Assembly (NCBI GenBank): GCA_023390215.1
Contig: JAEWDG010000079.1
Location: 1-20,570 of the forward strand
Origin: Bacteroidota bacterium
Lineage (GTDB): Bacteria; Bacteroidota; Bacteroidia; Chitinophagales; Chitinophagaceae
Reading direction: 5' to 3'
DNA length: 20,570 bases
Shown: positions 6,510 to 14,046 of the stretch, in pieces
Position numbering within the stretch: the first letter of the stretch is position 1
Layout: every line of letters starts with the position of its first letter
Position numbers and translations under genes: made by a program
Notes under the pieces: generated by a model
The model's input: the letters and a program-made list of their open reading frames with translations, nothing else
Told to the model about the DNA's origin: nothing
The model's database searches: none

Positions 6510-7994
6510 ATGGCAAACGAGACAACCCAACAATCCGACCAGCAATCGTTTTTTACCACCCTGATCGGCCATTGCAAGGAATACGGATTTATATTTCCAT
6601 CTTCTGAAATATACGACGGACTTAGCGCCGTTTATGACTATGGCCAGTTAGGCTCACAGTTAAAGAAAAATATTCGCGATGAATGGTGGAAAAGTATGAC
6701 CCAGCTTCATGAAAACATAGTAGGTATCGATGCTGCAATTTTCATGCATCCTACGGTTTGGAAAGCCAGCGGCCATGTTGACAACTTCAGCGACCCAATG
6801 ATCGATAACAAAGACAGCAAGAAAAGGTATCGTGTGGATCACCTCATCGAAGGATTCGCGGATGAATTGAAGAAGAAAGACGAAAATGCAGCGAATGCAC
6901 TTCTTTCATCAATGGATGAATTGCTGAAAAATGATGACTACCCAGGATTGAAAAAACTCATCGAAGACAATAAAATCAGTTGCACGGTTAGTAAAACCGC
7001 AAACTGGACCGATGTACGCCAGTTCAACCTTATGTTCTCAACTGAGTTTGGCGCAGTGTCTTCAGAAGAAGGAGAAAATATTGTTTACCTCAGACCGGAA
7101 ACAGCACAAGGCATCTTCGTAAACTTTTTAAACGTGCAGAAAACAGGTCGTATGAAGATCCCTTTCGGAATTGCACAAATTGGAAAAGCATTTCGTAACG
7201 AGATCGTTGCACGCCAGTTCATCTTTCGCATGCGTGAGTTTGAACAAATGGAAATGCAATTCTTTGTACGCCCCGGTTCACAAATGGAATGGTACAGGTA
7301 TTGGAAAGAGACCCGGAGGAAGTGGCATGAAAGTATGGGTATTCCTTCGGAAAAATTGCGTTATCATGATCATACCAAACTTGCACATTATGCAGATGCA
7401 GCCTTAGATATAGAATTTGAATTTCCCTTCGGCTGGAAAGAACTGGAAGGTATTCACAGCCGCACCGATTTCGATCTCAGCCAACATGCCAAATACAGTA
7501 AGAAAAAAATTCAATACTTCGATAACGACCTGAATGAAGAAGGTAAGCCAATCGGAAACTATACGCCATATGTTGTGGAAACTTCTGTAGGTCTGGATCG
7601 CCTTTTCCTCACCATTCTCAGCCTGGCTTATGCGGAAGAAAAATGGCAGAAAGAAGATGGCAGTGAAGACAGCCGGGTTGTACTTCGTATTCCTGCAAAA
7701 ATTGCTCCTACCAAACTCGCGATTCTTCCTTTATTGAAAAAAGATGGATTACCTGAACTTGCGCGTGAGCTCATGGATGAATGCAAAAGCAGTTTCATGT
7801 GTTTTTATGAAGAGAAAGATGCCATCGGTAAACGCTATCGCAGGATGGATGCGATTGGTACACCTTTCTGTGTAACAATAGATCATCAGACCAAAGAAGA
7901 CAGAACCGCAACCATTCGCTACCGTGATGACATGAAGCAGGAAAGAATCCCCATGTCGGAAGTGAAAAAACGGGTACTGGAAAAAATCGGCTAA
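6510..7994 (+). CDS. glyS: Glycine--tRNA ligase (class II, single-chain dimeric type)
   Basis: Charges tRNA-Gly with glycine. The 494-residue protein is of the single-polypeptide alpha2 type (also called GlyQS), not the alpha2beta2 form of E. coli. Class II motif 2 is seen as FRNEI at residues 228-232 within a GIAQIGKAFRNEIVARQF stretch, and motif 3 as ETSVGLDRLF at 357-366. The glycine-recognition segment FRMREFEQMEMQFF and the C-terminal anticodon-binding domain (APTKLAILPLLKK onward, about 400-494) are present. The start follows a -7 promoter element by 5 bases, so the mRNA may lack a leader. The TAA overlaps the stop of the convergent flavoprotein gene by 4 bases, leaving no room for a terminator between them. 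Confidence 0.97.
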   Translation: MANETTQQSDQQSFFTTLIGHCKEYGFIFPSSEIYDGLSAVYDYGQLGSQLKKNIRDEWWKSMTQLHENIVGIDAAIFMHPTVWKASGHVDNFSDPMIDNKDSKKRYRVDHLIEGFADELKKKDENAANALLSSMDELLKNDDYPGLKKLIEDNKISCTVSKTANWTDVRQFNLMFSTEFGAVSSEEGENIVYLRPETAQGIFVNFLNVQKTGRMKIPFGIAQIGKAFRNEIVARQFIFRMREFEQMEMQFFVRPGSQMEWYRYWKETRRKWHESMGIPSEKLRYHDHTKLAHYADAALDIEFEFPFGWKELEGIHSRTDFDLSQHAKYSKKKIQYFDNDLNEEGKPIGNYTPYVVETSVGLDRLFLTILSLAYAEEKWQKEDGSEDSRVVLRIPAKIAPTKLAILPLLKKDGLPELARELMDECKSSFMCFYEEKDAIGKRYRRMDAIGTPFCVTIDHQTKEDRTATIRYRDDMKQERIPMSEVKKRVLEKIG

Positions 7995-8224
7995 CCGTAG
8001 ATCTCCTGGTGGATCGATTTTTTGTCGTAACCCATTTCGAGGATTGTTCTCTTAGCATCATCTATCATGCCTTTCCAGCCACAAAGGAAAAATGTTGCAG
8101 GAGGCCTTTCCATGCACAGCGATTCATAGATCTGGTGAACATAACCTGTATTACCTTCCCATATTTCGCGGGAAAGTGTAGGTATAAAATGAAATAACGG
8201 ATCTTTTTGTTCCAGTTGTTTCAT
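7991..8224 (-). CDS. FNR-type oxidoreductase, C-terminal fragment (downstream of a frameshift)
   Basis: These 77 residues are the second half of the NAD(P)-binding domain of the flavoprotein encoded just upstream. CGWKGMIDDAKRTILEMGYD and the terminal IHQEIYG correspond to the family's 'CG-x-x-x-M-x-x-x-x-x-x-L-x-x-x-G' helix and C-terminal -EIYG strand. Coding similarity runs upstream of the ATG: in this frame the codons before it read LLYYNE, the expected DLLYY(N/D)EM segment. So the ATG at 8224 is probably an internal Met and not the true start. The upstream fragment's stop overlaps it as ATGA, so coupled translation of a split protein is possible but unlikely to give a folded domain. It ends tail-to-tail with glyS. 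Confidence 0.75.
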   Translation of the reverse strand: MKQLEQKDPLFHFIPTLSREIWEGNTGYVHQIYESLCMERPPATFFLCGWKGMIDDAKRTILEMGYDKKSIHQEIYG

Positions 8225-8724
8225 TTCATTATAGTAGAGTAAGCATTTTTACCCCGGCATCCGAAGATCAGGTATATATTATTATGGGGAATGTTATGAT
8301 TCTGGATATGATGAACCATACTTCTGAATGGTGCGATGCCTGTGCCCGTACAGATGAGAAAAAGATCTGTCTCAGTCAGATTTTCAGGTAATGTAAAAAC
8401 ACCGAGGGCGCCGCGAAATGTCAGTTCAGAACCAATATTCACTTCGTTGAAAATCCAGTTGGTGCCTAATCCCATTTTATCCAGAACAATGATCAGTTCA
8501 AACACATTGGTTCCGTCCGGCCAGGATGCAATCGAATAACTTCTCCATCTCTTATTGGGCTTCTCATGAATCGGTAGATCGAGCGTAACAAACTGACCGG
8601 GTTTGAAATCAAACGAGTCCAGTTCCGGTACCTGGATCCAGTAACGGCGCGTGTCTTCAGCCTCCTCTTCTATTCTGATAACAATACCTTTTCGCCACGG
8701 TAATAACATAGCGCAATTTTGCAT
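8221..8724 (-). CDS. FNR-type oxidoreductase (ferredoxin/flavodoxin-NADP+ reductase family), N-terminal part, frameshifted
   Basis: Flavoprotein that moves electrons between NAD(P)H and a one-electron carrier; the partner is unknown. The visible 167 residues carry the FAD-binding beta-barrel (KPGQF 41-45; RSYSIAS 61-67, the RxYS flavin motif) and the start of the NAD(P) domain (CTGTGIAPFRSM 125-136, then FGCR 154-157). After GKN (158-160) the frame runs into an early stop, while the -1 frame continues the family sequence. A missing base at or next to the A5 run at 8246-8250 explains this. Joined, the protein would be about 243 residues, normal for the family. No 2Fe-2S ferredoxin domain is fused. 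A start at residue 6 (MLLPW) is possible. The subtilase stop lies 18 bases upstream, so the two genes may be co-transcribed. Confidence 0.85.
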   Translation of the reverse strand: MQNCAMLLPWRKGIVIRIEEEAEDTRRYWIQVPELDSFDFKPGQFVTLDLPIHEKPNKRWRSYSIASWPDGTNVFELIIVLDKMGLGTNWIFNEVNIGSELTFRGALGVFTLPENLTETDLFLICTGTGIAPFRSMVHHIQNHNIPHNNIYLIFGCRGKNAYSTIMK

Positions 8725-8742
8725 TAAGGTAAGCCATAAAAA

Positions 8743-11700
8743 CTAATCTCTTCCCTTCAATGTCAATATGGAATTATTAATGGTATGTAATGTTGCTGTC
8801 GGATACATAACCAACGTACGTACGGTTGTTGATTGTTGTAAAACGGGTTGATTGACTGTATTTCCCGGAATATAAACATCACTGTATTGATCGGGAACAC
8901 TGCCGCAACTCCAGTTTGATGCATTCGCCCAAACGTTATTTATCGCACCGGTCCATACGTTTCTGTATCTTAAAATAATCGGAGCACCATTTCCGCCATC
9001 CACCACGCACCGGTAAACATACCCGGTAAAGTTTCCCGGAGCTGCATTGATTTGAAGTGTGCCGGTATTATAGCCGGAGTACTGAGGCCCCGAAATGATG
9101 TTCTGAAATCCTGAACCCATATCTACCTGCCATTGATATGTTGTCCCGTTTTGTGCACTCTGAAACTGAATATCGGAACCGGCGCAAAGGTTTGCCGAAG
9201 CCGACTGTATACTGGCTTCACTAAGCCAAAATTCACTGAATGAATTCACTGTTAATTCCGCATAATACCCCGCATCATAAGGAATGATATCCACTGAGGC
9301 GCCCGGAATAAACTGAAACAACCCACCCTGGTCATCTGCAAGGTTTCCATTTTCATCGGATACCACGCCGGTATATTTTGTTATACCCAGTAAATAAGCG
9401 TCATTCAAAACCGGACAGGCGCCGCAGGCTGCTGCTGATCTCAGCGCCTCAACCTCACTATCAGTAAAGTATAAACGAACTTTCACGTTTGTTGAAGGCT
9501 GATTCCCGGGGCGGATTACAAAGTTTCTGTTGAGGTAATATTCATTATTACTAAATCTTACACTTCCCGTATATGGATATACTGAAACACGGGTTGTTCC
9601 AAGATCCTGTCCCATGGAATTTATGGAAGCAATTATCCTGCCCGCAAATTGAAAATCGGTCCATTGCGATCCGGAAACTGCCTGGCTTAATTCCTGATTT
9701 ACTCCGGCATAAATCTGCTTTCTGTCATAAATATGTATATCGTCTATTCCAATTCCCTCTTCGTTCACACCAACATCACTTGCAAGTACAAAACGGATTT
9801 TTAAATTGTTAATTCCTGCAGGCAAAGGAATGGATGCTACATGCCAATAGGATTTGCTTGCCTTCCAGTTATTGGACCCTGCGTTGTCATACCAGTTTGT
9901 TCCCAACCCTGCCGTACCCAGTTTCTGCCATGTGGCTCCATCAGTACTATATTCCATCCATGCAAAATCAAAATCAAATTCTATCAGGTTATTAAAACTG
10001 AATGAAAGCATTGGCTCAGTCAGCGAACTCAGGTCAAAACAGGGAGAATACAAATAAGATTTTTCATTGTCATTATAATTCCCCACCAGCGAGGTAACCC
10101 AGGCCTTCTCGCCATTGGCAGCCCTGTTCATTCCCGATTTATCAGGGTGGCCCCATTGCCATGAACTGTTGGTCCCTTTCGTATACCAATACCCGTCATT
10201 GTATTCGAAACCTTCGAGGTAGGGATAAGCTGTGATCAACGGTGAATTGTGAACGGAATAATCCAGAATGCTGTCATTCGATGCATAATTATCTCCGGCT
10301 GATGAAATCCATGCCTGGATGTTATAATCCTGGAATGCCGTCATATCTACTGTGCTGCTGAAACTAAAATTGGTTGAGGCGCCTGCAGCCAGAGAAGAAA
10401 GGGTTTGAGTGAATACAGCGCCCCCATTTACCCTGTAACTTAAAGCGATATTGTTTCTTGTGGAGTTACTGTAATTTTTTATTTGCAGCGTTATGATATT
10501 TGCGGAACCCAGACCGCAACCCTGCGTTGATGGACTAACCACCTTCAATAATGCTACATCATTAACCGCTTCGGAAATTTTAATGTTATCAAAGCTATAT
10601 CCGTCATCCTGATCAACATAAGGATCTACAACATTCACTGAGGTAAAAGCCTCCTGTCCAAACCTTAATTGAAAGCTGCTGGATACCGATCGTCCCGAAG
10701 TCAAAGTATCCAGCACATCATTGATATTTATTGACACTTTCTTCCATTGACCGAGATCCGCCTGGTTAATGTTAAGATCGTATGCTTGTGTCCACACTGC
10801 ATTATCGGTCCCTCGTAACCAAACTCTATTTCCTGCTGCATCCGGCTGGCCATGATTTTTATAGACAAAATCGGCACGTAGCTGCCTGGTTAAATCGTAA
10901 TTCGAAAGGTTGAATGTCATGGTTAAGCTGTCTGCATTCAGAGGGCCATAAGGATATTGATCCAATGTGATGGCTTTTGTTCCTTCATAAGCAAGACCAC
11001 TGTTTATGAATGTTCTCGCGCGCCCGCGTGCTGAAGACCGGGCTATATCCACGCGGTCATCACCTTCGATACCGAGCGTTGAGACATAGGTACCTGAAGT
11101 GGCTGATTCAAAGCCATCGCTGACCGGAAGTGTCACCGCAGGATTAGCAAGGTTCCTGATAGTGGAAGTCGCTGTATCATTTTCAGGTTGATTATCACCG
11201 GCTCGTTTAACCCATGCCGTTATATGATATATTCCTGCCGGGGAAAATGCATTTGTTGGAGAAAAACTATACAGCCTTTCCCCAAGGGCAGGTATACTAA
11301 CGGAGGAAACTTCCGTTATAACAGCGCCTGAATTGATACGGTATGAAATACTGTAGGATCCTGTTGTGGCGCTATTATCAAGATTTTTTATGCGAAGCTT
11401 AACGGTACTTGAAACGGGCAGGGCCGTGCTTGTTAATTCTCTGCCGGAAACCGGCGATACAATCGCAACAGCTTTCATGTTGTTATCAAACTGGCTAAGG
11501 GAACAGGTTCCACTTACCGGTTTCACTTTTATACCTAAACTTCTCCTTCCTCTTATCCCTGATATTTTTGCAGCAACTGCGAACCATGAACTATCTGAGG
11601 CATCCAGACCCTTGACCAAAAAATTCGTGGCTGCCGTATTCCCTATCAGGGCCATACTGTCTCCTTTCAACTGAAATACATCATAATCCGTAGCAGTGCT

Positions 11701-13935
11701 TATCGCTGACCAGTTTAACTGTGCATATCCTTCACAAGGAACTGAAGCTGTAACTACTGGTTGCCCAAGTACTGTAAACACATTGTCAGATTGATCCACG
11801 TAACTGCTGCTGTTTCTTGCCACCCTGATCAGGTACTGCTTGCCCGCTGCATTGGGAACCGTCCAGGCCAAAGACTTTGCACTAAATAATGCGGTGCCTA
11901 TCGTAGTCCAGTTCGATCCATTATCGGAAGAATATGAAACAGTGAAATTATTGGTTTCATTTCCACCTGCTGACCAGCGGATATATTCAGTCTCACCCGG
12001 TACAAGCGTTTCTCCTCCTGAGGGGTATTCGACGGTCACACCATTCATATCAATCTGATAAACCAAAAAATACCTCTGGCTACCTGTTGGAAGTGCAAAT
12101 ACTGAAACATCCAGAGAATAGTTTCCCGCAACGGGATTATCGATCACAATCTGTTCTATGTTGTTGAGATGATCGGCGCCCCTTGTTGCATTTGCCGAAA
12201 CATTTGAAGGATTGAGAATGAAGGGACGGTACAATGATAACGAAGGATCCGTTACAGTGAGATCCAGGTCATTCACCAGTTGTGTTGCGCTGTTAAGTGC
12301 TCCCGGCTGATCTGCCCATACCAACATAACTTTTAATCTTCTTGCACCGGAAGGAACCGCGATGCCGTGATTGATGGTTCCTCCGTTTATCACCGATGTT
12401 TCCGAAAAATAATGACCGGCTTCCAACGCTTCAACAGCTTTTCTCGCATTCAACATGCCGAAACCAAACGTATAATCAGGGCCGGGATTTCCAAGGTCTT
12501 CCGCTGTATTGCATAGTATCCCTTTGATAAGTGAGGAAGGTGCTGTAGCTCCGCCATGTTGCTGTCGGTAAGATTGCTGTAACAATGCCGCCACCCCCGT
12601 AACTACAGGTGCCGCCATTGAGGTACCGTAATTGGTTGCATAACTGTCATTAGGATAAGTGGAGACTGTTGCGAAACCATTTGCTACAATTTCTGGTTTG
12701 ATACGCCCATCCGACGCAGGACCACGGCTGCTAAAACTCGCAATCTGATAATTGGATTGATCAATGGCACCTACGGTAAGCACATTTTTCGAAACCTGCC
12801 AGCCTGTTTTCATTGTGCCAAAAGAAGAAGGGAAGGGTGTGCAACTGTAACCGCCATCATTTCCTGCAGCGAAAACATGTAAAACATTTTCATTGAGATC
12901 CAACGCCTGCTGATCTGCATAAATACTTAAGAGATTATAGACCCTGTTTCCATCACAACCTGTTGCGGCGGAATAATAAGAATTATTGGTTACCGGCATA
13001 TTATAATCCTGTAAGTACACAGGTGCATTAACCACCACATCGCTGAACCACTGATCAATTAAGTGGGCCGCCGGCGCCATACCCTGGTTACGTGGATTTA
13101 AAAACCCCGCTCCTGCAACTGTTCCTGCCGTATGGGTACCATGCATATCCGATGGCCAGGGCAACCGGGTGATAACCTTTCCTGAGAAATCAACATGCGT
13201 ATTGATATCTGCATTATCGCCCAATCCAACCACAACGCCCTGACCGCGAAGATTTCTGCCAAAAGGATTTTGTAAGGCACTTACACTATGAGTCGCGATA
13301 TCATTATAATTAATTGGAGAATCTTTAATATAAACCTCCCGTATAAATGAAATAAATGGCTGGGCTGACAATAAAGAAAGTTTGTTCGCATCCGGCTGAA
13401 CAACAATCATATTTGGCAATTCATAACGTGACTCCGGAAAACCAAATCCCATCGCAAGAAGTTTTTCTCTCGCCAATTTTTTGTCTGAAGCATGAAACAG
13501 CGATAGCGCAAAAACCGTGGATCCTTTACCGTATGCACCAGTTCTTTTGGATATCTGCCTGTCAATTTTCCAGAAAGAGGGAAGTTGATCCACAGAAATT
13601 ATGCCCAGAGAGGCTGCACTATTGAAATCAAATTCAACTGCCAGAGCGGCCTCATATGTATTGTTATTCAGATATTGACCCAGGAATAAACCTTTGGCCG
13701 GGAAAAGCTTAAGGTTACCGGCTGAAGGAATGTTTTCAAACTGCACCAACGCATGATACCTGTTTGCAAACAAGGTGGCTTCAAGAACAGATCTGTCAAA
13801 TTGCTTTTGCAGGATATTACCGGAAAGTTCAAAACTTCCATTAGCCAGTATGACCTGGCGTGTTCTATTTTGCGCAATACCCTGCTGACTTAAAATATAT
13901 AATATAAGAAAGGCAAGAAAGCGGGCTTTTTTCAT
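8743..13935 (-). CDS. Large secreted subtilisin-like (S8) serine peptidase with multiple beta-sandwich modules
   Basis: A 1730-residue exoprotein. Residues 1-21 form a signal peptide (KKAR, a hydrophobic core, then GIAQ). Residues 23 to about 205 look like a propeptide. The peptidase spans about 210-505: Asp240 (GLGDNAD), His265 (HGTHTAG), Asn359 of the oxyanion hole (AAGNDG) and Ser439 (GTSMAAP), so the triad is intact. A beta-sandwich follows at 505-630 (LKVMLVWADQPG, LVNDLDLTV). Then come an Ig-like domain (635-722), an FN3-like domain (725-800), CARDB-like repeats (about 820-928, 1122-1230) and MAM-like jelly rolls (about 940-1120, 1240-1405). A further Ig-like domain (1582-1655) precedes a C-terminal module (1660-1730: WANASNWSCGSVPD, then TTVRTLVMYPTATL). 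I see no classic type IX secretion C-terminal domain. It likely degrades extracellular protein. It diverges from mfd, and the FNR-like gene follows 18 bases downstream. Confidence 0.93.
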   Translation of the reverse strand: MKKARFLAFLILYILSQQGIAQNRTRQVILANGSFELSGNILQKQFDRSVLEATLFANRYHALVQFENIPSAGNLKLFPAKGLFLGQYLNNNTYEAALAVEFDFNSAASLGIISVDQLPSFWKIDRQISKRTGAYGKGSTVFALSLFHASDKKLAREKLLAMGFGFPESRYELPNMIVVQPDANKLSLLSAQPFISFIREVYIKDSPINYNDIATHSVSALQNPFGRNLRGQGVVVGLGDNADINTHVDFSGKVITRLPWPSDMHGTHTAGTVAGAGFLNPRNQGMAPAAHLIDQWFSDVVVNAPVYLQDYNMPVTNNSYYSAATGCDGNRVYNLLSIYADQQALDLNENVLHVFAAGNDGGYSCTPFPSSFGTMKTGWQVSKNVLTVGAIDQSNYQIASFSSRGPASDGRIKPEIVANGFATVSTYPNDSYATNYGTSMAAPVVTGVAALLQQSYRQQHGGATAPSSLIKGILCNTAEDLGNPGPDYTFGFGMLNARKAVEALEAGHYFSETSVINGGTINHGIAVPSGARRLKVMLVWADQPGALNSATQLVNDLDLTVTDPSLSLYRPFILNPSNVSANATRGADHLNNIEQIVIDNPVAGNYSLDVSVFALPTGSQRYFLVYQIDMNGVTVEYPSGGETLVPGETEYIRWSAGGNETNNFTVSYSSDNGSNWTTIGTALFSAKSLAWTVPNAAGKQYLIRVARNSSSYVDQSDNVFTVLGQPVVTASVPCEGYAQLNWSAISTATDYDVFQLKGDSMALIGNTAATNFLVKGLDASDSSWFAVAAKISGIRGRRSLGIKVKPVSGTCSLSQFDNNMKAVAIVSPVSGRELTSTALPVSSTVKLRIKNLDNSATTGSYSISYRINSGAVITEVSSVSIPALGERLYSFSPTNAFSPAGIYHITAWVKRAGDNQPENDTATSTIRNLANPAVTLPVSDGFESATSGTYVSTLGIEGDDRVDIARSSARGRARTFINSGLAYEGTKAITLDQYPYGPLNADSLTMTFNLSNYDLTRQLRADFVYKNHGQPDAAGNRVWLRGTDNAVWTQAYDLNINQADLGQWKKVSININDVLDTLTSGRSVSSSFQLRFGQEAFTSVNVVDPYVDQDDGYSFDNIKISEAVNDVALLKVVSPSTQGCGLGSANIITLQIKNYSNSTRNNIALSYRVNGGAVFTQTLSSLAAGASTNFSFSSTVDMTAFQDYNIQAWISSAGDNYASNDSILDYSVHNSPLITAYPYLEGFEYNDGYWYTKGTNSSWQWGHPDKSGMNRAANGEKAWVTSLVGNYNDNEKSYLYSPCFDLSSLTEPMLSFSFNNLIEFDFDFAWMEYSTDGATWQKLGTAGLGTNWYDNAGSNNWKASKSYWHVASIPLPAGINNLKIRFVLASDVGVNEEGIGIDDIHIYDRKQIYAGVNQELSQAVSGSQWTDFQFAGRIIASINSMGQDLGTTRVSVYPYTGSVRFSNNEYYLNRNFVIRPGNQPSTNVKVRLYFTDSEVEALRSAAACGACPVLNDAYLLGITKYTGVVSDENGNLADDQGGLFQFIPGASVDIIPYDAGYYAELTVNSFSEFWLSEASIQSASANLCAGSDIQFQSAQNGTTYQWQVDMGSGFQNIISGPQYSGYNTGTLQINAAPGNFTGYVYRCVVDGGNGAPIILRYRNVWTGAINNVWANASNWSCGSVPDQYSDVYIPGNTVNQPVLQQSTTVRTLVMYPTATLHTINNSILTLKGRD

Positions 13936-13974
13936 ACAGTGAGTGGTTCTGGGTATTCGGGCTTTTTAGGTTTG

Positions 13975-14002
13975 TAAAAATATAAACAAAAAAACCAGCA
14001 AA
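13975..14002 (-). promoter_or_regulatory. Possible promoter of the subtilase gene
   Basis: On the minus strand TTTG (14002-13999) and TATTTTTA (13982-13975, one mismatch to TAnnTTTG) are 16 bases apart, which is short. The leader would be about 35 bases. The match is weak but it is the best in the 111-base divergent gap with mfd. Confidence 0.25.
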
Positions 14003-14007
14003 CGATT

Positions 14008-14040
14008 TTTGATTAAGGGCCCGGGCATGAATTATCTTTG
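14008..14040 (+). promoter_or_regulatory. Promoter of mfd
   Basis: TTTG (14008-14011) and TATCTTTG (14033-14040) are 21 bases apart, within the known range for Bacteroidota -33 and -7 elements. Only CGGCGG separates the -7 element from the ATG at 14047, so the transcript is probably leaderless or nearly so. Confidence 0.65.
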
Positions 14041-14046
14041 CGGCGG

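Noticed and set aside
8243..8252. Programmed -1 frameshift in the FNR-like gene
   Set aside because: The bases T AAA AAT do not form a classical X XXY YYZ slippery site in frame, and FNR proteins are not known to need frameshifting; mutation or indel error is simpler.
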